Assembly (NCBI RefSeq): GCF_900240335.1
Contig: NZ_LT964979.1
Coordinates: 1 to 64,000 of the forward strand
DNA from: Flavimobilis massiliensis
GTDB lineage: Bacteria; Actinomycetota; Actinomycetes; Actinomycetales; Cellulomonadaceae
Length of the DNA stretch: 64,000 nucleotides
Direction: 5' to 3'
The position numbers and the translations under genes were made by a program. How positions within the stretch are numbered: position 1 is the first letter of the stretch; every line of letters begins with the position of its first letter. Under the pieces are notes generated by a model. It ran no database searches. It was not told the origin of the DNA and saw only the letters and a program-made list of their open reading frames with translations. Positions 17,550 to 29,638 of this stretch are shown one piece after another.

Positions 17550-18673
17550 GGGCCTATCTGCTCGTCGCGCTCGTCGCTGCGACCGTGACGTTCCTCCTCA
17601 CGCCGCTCGCGCGGTGGATCGCCATGCGCACGGGCGGCATGACCGCCGTGCGCTCGCGCGACGTCCACACGGTGCCGACCCCGCGCCTCGGCGGGCTCGC
17701 GATGCTCGCGGGGCTCGCGGTGTCGTTCCTTGTCGCGTCCCGGATCGGCTTCCTCGAGGACGTCTTCGCGTCGGGGGAGGCCTGGGCGATCCTCCTCGGT
17801 GCCGGGCTCGTCGCGCTGCTCGGCGCGGCCGACGACATCTGGGACCTCGACTGGATGACGAAGCTCGCCGGGCAGGTCCTCGCGGCGGGCGTTATGGCCT
17901 GGCAGGGCGTCCAGCTCATCACGGTGCCGATCGGCGGGCTGACGATCGGCTCGGGCCGGCTCTCCCTGTTCCTCACGGTTCTTGCGGTCGTCACGGCGAT
18001 GAACGCCGTGAACTTCGTCGACGGCCTCGACGGGCTCGCAGCGGGTCTCATCGCGATCGGCGGCAGCGCCTTCTTCCTCTACACGTACCTCCTCACGCAG
18101 TCGACGAACCCCACGGACTACTCCGACCTCGCGAGCCTCGCGACGATCGCCCTCGTGGGCGTGTGCCTCGGATTCCTGCCGCACAACTTCCATCCGTCGC
18201 GGCTCTTCATGGGTGACTCGGGCTCGATGCTCATCGGCCTCGTCATCGCGGCCGCCGCGATCGCCGTCACCGGGCGCATCGACCCGGCGCGCATCTCCGA
18301 GGGCCAGTCGATCCCCGCGTTCCTGCCGATCCTCCTACCCGCAGCCATCATTGTCCTGCCGCTCCTCGACATGGTTCTCGCCGTCTTCCGGCGCACGCTC
18401 CAGGGCAAGAGCCCGTTCCATCCCGACCGCATGCACCTCCACCACCGGCTGCTGCAGCTCGGGCACACCCACCGTCGTGCGGTCGTCGTCATGTACCTGT
18501 GGACCGCGGTCCTCGCGTTCGGCGCCGCCGCACTCGTCGCGTTCACCGTGACGCAGGTGGTCGCGGGCATGGCCATCGCCTCCGTCGTCGTCCTCGCACT
18601 CACCCTCGGACCGCTCGGCCGCCACGGCCGTGGCGGCTCCGCCCCCGTCACGGCCAGCGTCTCGCAGGCCTGA
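17546..18673 (+). CDS. Polyprenyl-phosphate N-acetylhexosamine-1-phosphate transferase (WecA/TagO family)
   Basis: Polytopic membrane enzyme of 375 residues with about 10-11 helices. It attaches a sugar-1-phosphate, typically GlcNAc-1-P from UDP-GlcNAc, to undecaprenyl or decaprenyl phosphate and so starts a cell-wall polymer (arabinogalactan linker, teichoic acid or polysaccharide). Family motifs: AADDIWDLDW, NAVNFVDGLDGL (near 153), FMGDSGS (near 221) and the histidine motif HLHHRLLQLGH (near 297). This gene commonly precedes the atp operon in actinobacteria. Which polymer it serves cannot be told from the window. Confidence 0.92.
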   Translation: MRAYLLVALVAATVTFLLTPLARWIAMRTGGMTAVRSRDVHTVPTPRLGGLAMLAGLAVSFLVASRIGFLEDVFASGEAWAILLGAGLVALLGAADDIWDLDWMTKLAGQVLAAGVMAWQGVQLITVPIGGLTIGSGRLSLFLTVLAVVTAMNAVNFVDGLDGLAAGLIAIGGSAFFLYTYLLTQSTNPTDYSDLASLATIALVGVCLGFLPHNFHPSRLFMGDSGSMLIGLVIAAAAIAVTGRIDPARISEGQSIPAFLPILLPAAIIVLPLLDMVLAVFRRTLQGKSPFHPDRMHLHHRLLQLGHTHRRAVVVMYLWTAVLAFGAAALVAFTVTQVVAGMAIASVVVLALTLGPLGRHGRGGSAPVTASVSQA

Positions 18674-18690
18674 CCGAACCAGGAGCTCCC

Positions 18691-19155
18691 ATGTCCCAGC
18701 CCACCGATCCGTCCCCGGTCCGCGCCGCGTTCGCCGGCGTGCTCCGTGCAGTGACGCTCTTCGTCGTCGCGGTCGCCGTGCTCGGCGCGGGCGTCGGCCT
18801 GCTCGTCGGAGGGACGCCCGGCCTCTGGGGCGGGCTCCTCGGCGCGGGCGTCGCGGCGTTCTTCTCGGTGACGACCGCGGTCATCATGGTGCGGACGGCC
18901 GACAAGCCCATGCACGTGACGAACGCGTGGGTCGTGGGCGCCTGGCTCGCAAAGATGCTCGTGCTGCTCCTCGCGCTCGCTGCGCTCAAGGACGCGACGT
19001 TCTTCCACAAGGGTGTCTTCTTCGTCGTGCTCGTCGTCGCAGTCGTCGGCTCGATGGCGCTCGAGATGTGGCAGCTGCAGCGTGCCCGCATCCCCGTCGT
19101 GGACCTCACGCAGCGTCCTGGCGCGAGTGCGGGGGACGACGCCGAAGCCCCATAG
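18691..19155 (+). CDS. AtpI-like small membrane protein preceding the ATP synthase operon
   Basis: 154 residues with four predicted helices (about 17-37, 44-66, 76-95, 105-122) and short polar ends. Position just before atpB and topology match the poorly conserved AtpI family, thought to help assemble the c-ring; sequence alone would not prove it. AGGAG precedes the ATG, 17 bases after the wecA-like stop, so it is probably the last gene of the prfA unit. Confidence 0.75.
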   Translation: MSQPTDPSPVRAAFAGVLRAVTLFVVAVAVLGAGVGLLVGGTPGLWGGLLGAGVAAFFSVTTAVIMVRTADKPMHVTNAWVVGAWLAKMLVLLLALAALKDATFFHKGVFFVVLVVAVVGSMALEMWQLQRARIPVVDLTQRPGASAGDDAEAP

Positions 19156-19267
19156 GCCCGTGACATCCCGACGATCGCACGCACGCAACCCCTGTGGGCG
19201 TGGCGATCGTCACACACAGCGGGTCCTGAGGCCTCGGACCGCGGCAGTTCGCCGCGGCTCCATGCGC

Positions 19268-19273
19268 TAGTCT
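19268..19273 (+). promoter_or_regulatory. -10 element TAGTCT upstream of the atp operon
   Basis: TAGTCT lies in the 170-bp gap between the atpI-like gene and atpB and fits TANNNT. No strong -35 is evident. The rest of the gap shows no other signal. Confidence 0.45.
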
Positions 19274-19326
19274 GGGACCCGATTCCGACAATGTAGTCCG
19301 ACGGCCCGCGTCCGCACCCGCGTGGT

Positions 19327-20178
19327 GTGGTATGTCGTCGACACGATCGCTGGGAGATCACCCTGTTCGCTCTGCCTCTCCACGGTGCCACTGTGCTCGC
19401 TGCCGGTGACGGCGGTGGGTTCCACACGCCCACCCTGGCCGACTTCTTCCCCCCGGTGATCTTCTTCGAGGGCACGCCCTTCGAGTTCAACCGGATCACG
19501 CTCGTGCGCGTCGTCGTGACGATCGCACTCCTCACGGTGCTTGTCATCGCCGCCCGCCGCGCGAAGCTCGTGCCAGGCCGCTTCCAGGGTGGCGTCGAGA
19601 TGGTCCTCGATTTCGTGCGCGTCCAGATCGTCGAGGAGATCATCGGTAAGCGGACGGCACGCCGTCACACGCCGCTCCTCACGATCATGTTCGTGACAAT
19701 CTTTGCCTTCAACATCACGGGCATCGTCCCAGGCCTCAACATTGCGGCCTCGGGCGTCATCGGCTTCCCGATTCTCATGGCGCTCGTCGCCTACGTCGCG
19801 TTCATCGTCGCGGGTGTGCGTGCCCAGGGTGGCGCGCACTTCCTCAAGAGCTCGCTCTTCCCGAGCGGCGTGCCGTGGCCGATTTACTTCATCCTCACGC
19901 CGATCGAGATCATCTCGACGTTCATTCTGCGTCCCGCGACGCTCGCGATCCGACTCCTTGTCAACATGGTCGCCGGGCACCTGCTGCTCGTCCTGTGCTT
20001 CGCCGCGACGCACTTCCTCTTCCTCGAGGCCGCAGGTGCCCTCAAGGCCGTCGGCACCGTGACGCTCGCGGCGGGCCTCGCCTTCACCGCGTTCGAGATC
20101 TTCATCGCCGCCCTGCAGGCGTACATCTTCGTCCTGCTCACCGCGGTGTACATCAACCTCTCCGAGGAAGCCCACTAA
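19327..20178 (+). CDS. atpB: ATP synthase F0 subunit a
   Basis: Membrane subunit forming the proton half-channels against the c-ring. About 270 residues with six or so helices; the essential arginine is in the helix ILRPATLAIRLLVNMVAGHLL, and the late helix AFEIFIAALQAYIFVLLTAVYI is typical. The start is uncertain. GTG at 19327 gives an unusual basic MVCRRHDRW and has no ribosome site. A CTG at 19363 has GGGAG six bases before it and would give FALPLHGATV. The family usually starts just before the PLHG stretch, so translation may begin at the CTG. Confidence 0.93.
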   Translation: MVCRRHDRWEITLFALPLHGATVLAAGDGGGFHTPTLADFFPPVIFFEGTPFEFNRITLVRVVVTIALLTVLVIAARRAKLVPGRFQGGVEMVLDFVRVQIVEEIIGKRTARRHTPLLTIMFVTIFAFNITGIVPGLNIAASGVIGFPILMALVAYVAFIVAGVRAQGGAHFLKSSLFPSGVPWPIYFILTPIEIISTFILRPATLAIRLLVNMVAGHLLLVLCFAATHFLFLEAAGALKAVGTVTLAAGLAFTAFEIFIAALQAYIFVLLTAVYINLSEEAH

Positions 20179-20264
20179 GACCCTCTACCGGGGCAGGTCG
20201 CGGACCGGCCTGTCCTCACACCCCCGACCGGGACTCTCCCGGCCGTACTGGAAGGAACACACTC

Positions 20265-20492
20265 GTGGACATCACGACGCTCGCCGCCCTCGAGGGCAAC
20301 ATCGCGACCATCGGTTACGGTCTCGCGGCCCTCGGCCCGGGCATCGGCCTCGGCATCATGGTCGCCAAGACCCAGGAGGCCACGGCTCGTCAGCCCGAGG
20401 TCGCCGGCGCCCTCCGCACCAACATGTTCATCGCGCTCGCTGCCATCGAGGCCCTCGGCCTCATCGGCTTCGCCGCGGGCTTCGTCTTCTGA
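20265..20492 (+). CDS. atpE: ATP synthase F0 subunit c
   Basis: 75-residue hairpin of two helices that forms the proton-driven ring. The glycine motif GPGIGLGIM is in helix 1, the loop reads RQPE, and the proton-binding carboxylate is Glu62 in AAIEALGLIGF. The GTG at 20265 has the ribosome site GGAAGGAA. The sequence shows no sodium-binding signature. Confidence 0.97.
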   Translation: MDITTLAALEGNIATIGYGLAALGPGIGLGIMVAKTQEATARQPEVAGALRTNMFIALAAIEALGLIGFAAGFVF

Positions 20493-20494
20493 CG

Positions 20495-21058
20495 ATGATC
20501 ACCACGACGACCATCCTTGCGGCAGCGGAAGGGGAGCAGCCCTCGCTGCTCTGGCCCGAGCCGTACGACATCATCTGGTCGGCGGTCTGCTTCGCGATCA
20601 TCGCGTTCGTCCTGGGCAAGTTCGTCCTGCCCGTCTTCACGGCGATTCTCGACGAGAGGACCGCGAAGATCGAGGCCGGTCTCAACTTCGCCGACGAGGC
20701 GAAGGCCAGCGCTGAGGCCGCGGCGACCGAGCAGGAGCAGACGCTCCGCGAGGCACGTGCCGAGGCCGCCCAGGTGCGCGAGCAGGCGCGGATCGAGGCC
20801 GCGGCGATCGTCGCAGAGGCCCGGACCAAGGCCTCCTCCGAGGCTGACCGACTCGTCGAGACCGCGCAGCGTCAGATCGAGGCGGAGCGGCAGGCGGCAG
20901 CGGTTGCCCTGCGCGCCGACGTCGGTGCTCTTGCGACCGAGCTCGCCTCGAAGATCGTCGGCGAGTCCCTCGAGGACGTCGCGCGCCAGTCGCGCGTCGT
21001 GGACCGCTTCCTCGACGAGCTCGAGGCGTCCACCCTCACCACCGCCAAGGAGAAGTGA
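20495..21058 (+). CDS. atpF: ATP synthase F0 subunit b
   Basis: 187 residues: one N-terminal transmembrane helix (about 24-44, IIWSAVCFAIIAFVLGKFVLP) followed by a long charged Ala/Glu/Arg helix that forms the peripheral stalk. Its end contacts the delta subunit encoded next, whose ATG overlaps the atpF stop by one base. Confidence 0.95.
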   Translation: MITTTTILAAAEGEQPSLLWPEPYDIIWSAVCFAIIAFVLGKFVLPVFTAILDERTAKIEAGLNFADEAKASAEAAATEQEQTLREARAEAAQVREQARIEAAAIVAEARTKASSEADRLVETAQRQIEAERQAAAVALRADVGALATELASKIVGESLEDVARQSRVVDRFLDELEASTLTTAKEK

Positions 21059-21876
21059 TGCGGGGTACCAGCCAGCGTTCGCTGGAGGCCGTGCGCGCCG
21101 GGTTCGCCCCGGTGCTGCGCGACGCCGGCGAGGGCGCCGTCGAGCTCGGTGAGCAGCTGTTCGCCGTGCTCGACGCGCTCGACGGATCGGCGGCTCTCCT
21201 GCGCGGCCTCTCTGACCCGGCGCGTGACGCCGCGGCGAAGGCCGGGCTCGTGCGCAGCCTCCTCGGACGGCAGGCCGACGACCGTGTCGTCGACGTGCTC
21301 GTCGACCTCGTCGGTCGGCGCTGGTCGGCGGACGCCGACCTCGCCGAGGCCGTCGAGGACCTCGCGGTCGGGGCGACGCTCGCGTCGGCCCGCGCCCGAG
21401 GGACGCTCGAGACCGTCGAGAACGAGCTCTTCACGATCGTGAGGTCGCTCATCGGCTCCCCGGCCGACGTCCGGTCCACGCTCTCCGCCCCCGGAGTCTC
21501 CGAGGCCGACAGGATCCGTCTCCTCGAGACGATCCTCGCCGGTCGCGGTGACGAGGCCACACGCCGGCTCGCACGCCGTGCCGTCGGTCTGCGGGGCGGG
21601 CGCCGGTTCGTCGCCACGCTCAGCTGGTACATGGAGATCGCCGCCGGCATGCGCGACCGCCTCGTCGGTCTTGCCACGGTCACCGCCCCCCTCACGGAGG
21701 CGCAGACGGACCGGCTCGGCTCCCTGCTCGCCCAGGCGTACGGCAAGCCCGTCCAGCTCAACGTCGTCGTCGACCCCACGGTCGTCGGCGGCCTGCGCAT
21801 CCAGGTCGGCGACGACGTCGTCGAGGCCACCGTCCTCGCACGGATGGCCGACGCCCGCCGCCGTCTGGCGAGCTGA
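21058..21876 (+). CDS. atpH: ATP synthase F1 subunit delta
   Basis: 272 residues, the long actinobacterial form (about 180 in E. coli), linking the F1 head to subunit b. The C-terminal signature is QLNVVVDPTVVGGLRIQVGDDVVEATV. The ATG at 21058 is chosen because AAGGAG lies five bases before it; the GTG at 21055 would be only two bases from that site. Confidence 0.93.
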   Translation: MRGTSQRSLEAVRAGFAPVLRDAGEGAVELGEQLFAVLDALDGSAALLRGLSDPARDAAAKAGLVRSLLGRQADDRVVDVLVDLVGRRWSADADLAEAVEDLAVGATLASARARGTLETVENELFTIVRSLIGSPADVRSTLSAPGVSEADRIRLLETILAGRGDEATRRLARRAVGLRGGRRFVATLSWYMEIAAGMRDRLVGLATVTAPLTEAQTDRLGSLLAQAYGKPVQLNVVVDPTVVGGLRIQVGDDVVEATVLARMADARRRLAS

Positions 21877-21977
21877 CCCCCGCGCCGCAGGCGCACCACC
21901 CGCACCTCGCGGCCCGGCAGGGTCCGCACACTGAAAGATCGCACGACCGCCACGGGCGGTCATGACAGGAGAGATCA

Positions 21978-23606
<1,629 letters not shown>

Positions 23607-23608
23607 CG

Positions 23609-24505
23609 ATGGCGGGCCAGCAGCGCGTCTACCGGCAGAGGATCCGGTCGACACAGTCGCTCAAGAAGATCTTCCGTGCGATGGAACTCATCGCGGCCTC
23701 GCGCATCGGCAAGGCCCGCGCGAAGGTCACCGCGGCGTCGCCGTACTCCGACATGCTCACGCGTGCGGTGTCGGCGGCGGCGACGCACGGCGCGACCGAC
23801 CACCCGCTCCTCTCCGAGCGGACGGACACCCAGCGGGTCGCGGTCCTCCTGGTCACGGCGGACCGCGGCATGGCCGGCTCCTACTCGGCGTCCGTCATCC
23901 GCGAGGCGGAGGCGCTCATCGAGCGTCTCGAGTCCGAGGGCAAGGAGGTCGACCTCTACGTCACCGGACGTCGCGCCGTGTCGTACTACTCGTTCCGCAA
24001 CCGGCCGCTCGCGGGGTCGTGGACGACGCAGTCGGACGCGCCGTCGGTCGAGACCGCCGACGAGATCGCCGACCGTCTGCTCGAGTCCTTCCAGGCTCCG
24101 GCGGAGGAGGGTGGCGTGGGCGAGCTCCACGTCGTCTACACGCGGTTCGTCAACATGGTGACGCAGAAGCCGCGCATCATCCGCCTCCTCCCGCTCGAGG
24201 TCGTCGAGGGCGTCGAGGTCGCGGGCAAGGACGAGGCGCTGCCGCTCTACGAGTTCGAGCCGTCGGCCGAGGCCGTGCTCGACGCGCTCCTGCCGCGGTA
24301 CGTCCGTCGCCGCATCTACACCGCGCTCCTGCAGTCGGCAGCCTCCGAGCTCGCCGCCCGGCAGCGCGCGATGCACACGGCGACCGACAACGCTGAGGAT
24401 CTCATCCGCAACTACACGCGTCTGGCCAACCAGGCGCGTCAGGCCGAGATCACCCAGGAGATCTCCGAGATCGTCTCGGGCGCGGACGCCCTGGCGGCGT
24501 CATGA
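23609..24505 (+). CDS. atpG: ATP synthase F1 subunit gamma
   Basis: 298-residue central rotor shaft. The N-terminal helix QQRVYRQRIRSTQSLKKI and the C-terminal helix with NYTRLANQARQAEITQEISEIV form the coiled coil inside the alpha/beta ring. It starts two bases after atpA. Confidence 0.97.
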   Translation: MAGQQRVYRQRIRSTQSLKKIFRAMELIAASRIGKARAKVTAASPYSDMLTRAVSAAATHGATDHPLLSERTDTQRVAVLLVTADRGMAGSYSASVIREAEALIERLESEGKEVDLYVTGRRAVSYYSFRNRPLAGSWTTQSDAPSVETADEIADRLLESFQAPAEEGGVGELHVVYTRFVNMVTQKPRIIRLLPLEVVEGVEVAGKDEALPLYEFEPSAEAVLDALLPRYVRRRIYTALLQSAASELAARQRAMHTATDNAEDLIRNYTRLANQARQAEITQEISEIVSGADALAAS

Positions 24506-24543
24506 ACGTGACGTCCCGAACCCACGTTGCAAGCATCGACCCC

Positions 24544-24561
24544 GCCGGGCACGTGCCCGGC
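24544..24561. promoter_or_regulatory. 18-bp perfect palindrome between atpG and atpD
   Basis: GCCGGGCACGTGCCCGGC is fully self-complementary and lies in the 79-bp gap between atpG and atpD. As RNA it would form a hairpin that could tune atpD translation or mRNA processing. A protein-binding role is equally possible. Confidence 0.4.
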
Positions 24562-24584
24562 ACTGTGAAGCGAGGCCAGCAGTC

Positions 24585-26066
<1,482 letters not shown>

Positions 26067-26110
26067 CGCCGTCCGCCTCCTGATCGAGCCGACACACGCT
26101 AGGAGCTCAC

Positions 26111-26377
26111 ATGGCTGAACTTTCCGTCGACGTCGTCGCCGCTGACCGGGCCGTCTGGTCCGGCACGGCACGATCCGTCACCGCGCCCGCGCACGACGGG
26201 TCGCTCGGGATCCTCGTGGGGCACACGCCCCTGCTCGCGCTGCTCGGCGCGGGGGCGGTCGTCATCCGTCCCGCGTCGGGCCCCGAGCTCGAGATCTCGG
26301 TGACGGGCGGATTCCTGTCCGTCGACTCCGACCAGGTCACGGTGGTCGCCGACGAGGCGACTCTCGTCACCGCCTGA
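26111..26377 (+). CDS. atpC: ATP synthase F1 subunit epsilon, short form
   Basis: 88 residues covering only the N-terminal beta-sandwich (ELSVDVVAADRAVWSGTAR, DGSLGILVGHTPLLALL). The C-terminal two-helix inhibitory domain of E. coli epsilon (139 residues) is missing or nearly so. This short form occurs in several actinobacteria. AGGAG precedes the ATG. Confidence 0.94.
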   Translation: MAELSVDVVAADRAVWSGTARSVTAPAHDGSLGILVGHTPLLALLGAGAVVIRPASGPELEISVTGGFLSVDSDQVTVVADEATLVTA

Positions 26378-26398
26378 TCACGCACGAGGGCGGCCGTC

Positions 26399-26821
26399 AT
26401 GGGGGAGTGGTTCCGGTGGATGCTCGTCATCCTCGGTCTGCTCGCCGTGACGGCCGCCCTCGTCGTCGTCCTGCGCCTGCGGGCGCTCGAACGACGCGTG
26501 GGCTCCTTCTCGTGCGCCGTGGCGCCCGCCCACGCCCCCGCCCCGAGCGCGCCGCCGCGCGTCGGGGTCGCGCACTACGGCGTCGGCCGCCTCGACTGGT
26601 ACCGGCGCTGGTCGCTCTCCCTACGTGCTGACCGCACGTGGATCCGGCACGACCTCGAGGTCGACTCGCGCGAGCTCGTCCCCGGGTCGGAGGACCGCTA
26701 CCGCGTCCTGTGCAGCTATCGTGGGGAGCCGCTCGTCCTCGAGATGTCGTTCCCTGCGTACGCGGGACTCACCTCGTGGCTCGAGTCCGCGCCGCCGTCG
26801 GACGGTGGCGTAGTCTCCTGA
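26399..26821 (+). CDS. DUF2550 membrane-anchored protein
   Basis: 140 residues with one N-terminal helix (about 6-28) and a small cytoplasmic domain containing VAHYGVGRLDWYRRWSLS and RADRTWIRHDLEVDSR. These features and the position right after atpC match the actinobacterial DUF2550 family, whose function is unknown. Its end contains the likely promoter of nucS. Confidence 0.85.
   Translation: MGEWFRWMLVILGLLAVTAALVVVLRLRALERRVGSFSCAVAPAHAPAPSAPPRVGVAHYGVGRLDWYRRWSLSLRADRTWIRHDLEVDSRELVPGSEDRYRVLCSYRGEPLVLEMSFPAYAGLTSWLESAPPSDGGVVS
26811..26816 (+). promoter_or_regulatory. -10 element TAGTCT for nucS
   Basis: TAGTCT overlaps the last codons of the DUF2550 gene and lies about 70 bp before the nucS GTG. 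Confidence 0.4.
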
Positions 26822-26888
26822 CCGCGCTGCGTCCCCGGGCGCCCGGCGCGGCGGAGCGCTTCCCGTCACCCCCGAGCCTGAGGATGTC

Positions 26889-27584
26889 GTGAGACTCGTC
26901 ATCGCGGACTGCTCCGCGCACTACACCGGCCGGCTCTCGGCCCACCTGCCGCTCGCGCGGCGCCTCATCGTCGTCAAAGCCGACGGTTCGGTGCTGCTGC
27001 ACTCGGACGGCGGCTCCTACAAGCCGCTCAACTGGATGAGCCCGCCGTGCACGCTCGTCGTCTCGGAACCCGACGACGACGAGGCGGCCGCAGGTCTCAC
27101 TGCGGTGTGGGACGTCCAGCACACAAAGAGCGACGACCACCTGCGCATCGAGATCCATGAGGTCGTTCTCGACACGACCGCAGACCTGGGCATCGACCCG
27201 GGACTCGTCAAGGAGGGCGTCGAGGCACACCTCCAGGCGTTGCTCGCGGAACAGATCGAGCTGCTCGGGCCCGGGCACACGCTCGTCCGGCGCGAGTACA
27301 TGACGGCGATCGGTCCGGTCGACATCCTCGCGCGCGACCCACGCGGCGGGTCGGTCGCGATCGAGATCAAGCGCCGGGGCGAGATCGACGGGGTCGAGCA
27401 GCTCACCCGGTACCTCGACCTCCTCAACCGGGATCCCCTCATCGCGCCGGTCCGCGGAGTGTTCGCGGCGCAGCAGATCAAGCCGCAGGCTCGGGTGCTC
27501 GCGACCGACCGCGGGATCGAGTGCCTCGTGCTCGACTACGACGCGATGCGCGGGGTCGACGACGTCGACGCGCGTCTCTTCTGA
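26889..27584 (+). CDS. nucS: Mismatch-specific endonuclease NucS
   Basis: 231 residues beginning MRLVIADCSAHYTGRL, the typical NucS start. The N-terminal half is the DNA-binding and dimerisation domain (VVKADGSVLLHSDGG); the C-terminal half is a RecB-like nuclease with VDILARDP and the catalytic AIEIKRRGEIDGVEQL. In mycobacteria, NucS replaces MutS/MutL by cutting both strands at mismatches, guided by the beta clamp. Its presence is a strong actinobacterial marker. The start is GTG. Confidence 0.96.
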   Translation: MRLVIADCSAHYTGRLSAHLPLARRLIVVKADGSVLLHSDGGSYKPLNWMSPPCTLVVSEPDDDEAAAGLTAVWDVQHTKSDDHLRIEIHEVVLDTTADLGIDPGLVKEGVEAHLQALLAEQIELLGPGHTLVRREYMTAIGPVDILARDPRGGSVAIEIKRRGEIDGVEQLTRYLDLLNRDPLIAPVRGVFAAQQIKPQARVLATDRGIECLVLDYDAMRGVDDVDARLF

Positions 27585-27641
27585 GCCGAACCGGGGCCTC
27601 GTGACTGGCACTGGGCGCCGCTCCGGGACAAGAATGGCAGC

Positions 27642-28841
27642 GTGGCTAACAAAGTGGTGCTGCGCGGTCGGGTCCTCACCGGGACGACGGAGATCCGGGA
27701 TGGTGCCGTCGTCCTCGACGGACCGAGGATCGCGTTCGTCGGTGAGGTGAGCGAGGCGCAGGCCGCAGGCCACGACCTCGCCGGCGCGCGGGCCGTGCCC
27801 GTCGTCACGCCGGGCCTCGTCGACATCCACTGCCACGGCGGCGGCGGCGCGAGCTTCCCCGACGCTGAGGACGCCGCGACCGCGATGGCCGCTGTGCTCG
27901 AGCACCGGCGTGCAGGCACGACGACGCTCGTCGCGTCGCTCGTCACGGCGGCACCCGAGACGCTCCTGCAGCGCTCGGGCGTGCTCGTCGAGCTCGCCGA
28001 GGCTGGGGAGATCGCGGGCGCGCACCTCGAGGGTCCGTTCGTCTCGGTCGAGCGCTGCGGCGCGCAGGACCCGGCCCTCATCCAGGCGCCGTCGGCTGAC
28101 CTCGTCCGCGAGGTCGCGCAGGTCCTCGGCCGGCACTTCGTGACGATGACGATCGCGCCGGAGAAGGACGGCAATGTCGGCGAGGGCGGGGTCGCCGAGG
28201 CGCTCATCGACGCGGGCGCCCTCCCGAGCTACGGGCACACGGACGCGGCTGCGGGCGAGATGCGCGTCGCCCTCGACGAGGCGCACGAGCGGCTCGCAGC
28301 GCCGGGCGTGCGTTCGGCGCGGCCGACGGTGACGCACCTCTTCAACGGCATGCGGCCCCTCGCGCACCGCGAGGCGGGCCCGATCGCCGACTGCCTCTCC
28401 GCGGCGGCACGCGGCCGGGCGGTCGTCGAGCTCGTCGCGGACGGCATGCACGTGCACCCCGCGCTCGTGCGGGACGTTATCGAGATGGTCGGCGCCGAGA
28501 ACGTCGCGTTCGTCACGGACGCGATGGCAGCCGCCGGCATGGCCGACGGCAGCTATCGGCTCGGCTCGCAGGACGTCACGGTCCTCGACGGCGTCGCACG
28601 CCTCACGGTCGGCGGCGCGATCGCTGGCGGCACCGCACGGCTGAGCGACGTGCTGCGGCGCACTGTCCGGGGCGGTGTGCCGCTCGTCGACGCGGTGCGC
28701 TCGGCGACGCACACGCCGGCGACGGTTCTCGGACGCACGGACGTCGGCCGGCTCGAGGTCGGCGCGCGCGCCGACGTGCTCCTCCTCGACGAGGAGCTGC
28801 GCGTCCTCGACGTGCTCCGTGGCGGTGAGATCGTCGCGTAG
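27642..28841 (+). CDS. nagA: N-acetylglucosamine-6-phosphate deacetylase
   Basis: 399-residue amidohydrolase that removes acetate from GlcNAc-6-phosphate during amino-sugar use and cell-wall recycling. Motifs in order: VDIHCHGGGG (metal site), HLEGPF, SYGHTDA, HLFNGMRPLAHRE and the catalytic Asp in AFVTDAM. The GTG at 27642 has no ribosome site, and a weak -10-like AAGAAT ends six bases before it, so it may be leaderless. No nagB or transporter is adjacent; it stands alone between nucS and a terminator. Confidence 0.95.
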   Translation: MANKVVLRGRVLTGTTEIRDGAVVLDGPRIAFVGEVSEAQAAGHDLAGARAVPVVTPGLVDIHCHGGGGASFPDAEDAATAMAAVLEHRRAGTTTLVASLVTAAPETLLQRSGVLVELAEAGEIAGAHLEGPFVSVERCGAQDPALIQAPSADLVREVAQVLGRHFVTMTIAPEKDGNVGEGGVAEALIDAGALPSYGHTDAAAGEMRVALDEAHERLAAPGVRSARPTVTHLFNGMRPLAHREAGPIADCLSAAARGRAVVELVADGMHVHPALVRDVIEMVGAENVAFVTDAMAAAGMADGSYRLGSQDVTVLDGVARLTVGGAIAGGTARLSDVLRRTVRGGVPLVDAVRSATHTPATVLGRTDVGRLEVGARADVLLLDEELRVLDVLRGGEIVA

Positions 28842-28879
28842 GGCTGGCCAGGCCTCGGCCGTCGCTCCTTCGTCCGACT

Positions 28880-28920
28880 CGTAGGGCCCCAGCACCGTTC
28901 AATGGTGCTGGGGCCCTACG
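28880..28920 (+). terminator. Perfect 17-bp hairpin after nagA
   Basis: Arms 28880-28896 and 28904-28920 are perfect complements around GTTCAAT. It lies 38 bases after the nagA stop. No T-run follows. Confidence 0.75.
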
Positions 28921-29049
28921 GGCCGTGCGAACCGGGCGGCAGGTGAGCGGGTGCACCGTCGGCGGTGCGCGATCCCGTGGTGCCGGTCGCCGGGCCCGTG
29001 GTACCGGTCGTCGGGGCGTCGGGGAGCGCTGCCTGCCGGGACGAGGCGC

Positions 29050-29638
29050 TCAGTGGCGCCTCGTCGATCCTCGGTCGACGAGCGTGGGCGCGACGAGCCG
29101 GATCTCGGCCGGTCGGGTCTCGGCGATGCGGTCGACGAGCATGTCGACAGCGGCGGCACCGAGGTGCTCGGCAGGGATCTCGACGGCCGTCACGGGCGTC
29201 GACTGTCGTTCGGCGACGTCGGCGGGGCAGACTGCGAGGACGGAGACGTCGCCGGGGACGGTCCGACCATGAGCCGCGAGGTGCGCGCGGACGTGGGGCA
29301 GGGCTGGCTCGTTGTGGACGATGAAGGCGCTCGTGCCGGGGGCTGCGGCGAGGATCGCGTCGACTGCGGCGTGCGTGCCACCGCCGCTCCCGTCCGAGCC
29401 GACGAGCGTCACGTCGAGGCCGGTGGCGTTGCCTGCGTCGTGGATGCCACGGGCGAACCGGACCGCGAACGAGGTCCCCTGCTCGCGGAACTCGTCGGCG
29501 TGGGCGACAACGCCGACGGTCGTGTGACCGAGCTCGGCGAGGTGCTCGATCGCGGCTCTGCCAGCACCCTCGAAGTCGAGGTCGACGCAGGGCAGCCCGC
29601 CGGGGGAGGCGGGTAGGCCGACGAGGACGGCGGGGCGG
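29050..29638 (-). pseudogene. LacI-family regulator, C-terminal fragment
   Basis: About 195 residues of the periplasmic-binding-like sensor domain of a LacI/GalR regulator, from RPAVLVGLPASPGG through ELGHTTVGVVAH and ending VDRGSTRRH. The helix-turn-helix and first third of the sensor domain are missing. Reading further upstream enters the antisense of the GH31 remnant, so the gene is cut at about 29636-29641. The cut could be a real deletion or, more likely, a false join. If intact elsewhere, the protein would be a candidate regulator for the palindromic operator at 30518. Confidence 0.8.

Noticed and set aside
27601..27641. DasR-type operator before nagA
   Set aside because: ACTGGCACTGG there is not palindromic and lacks the GGTCTAGACC core of the known site.
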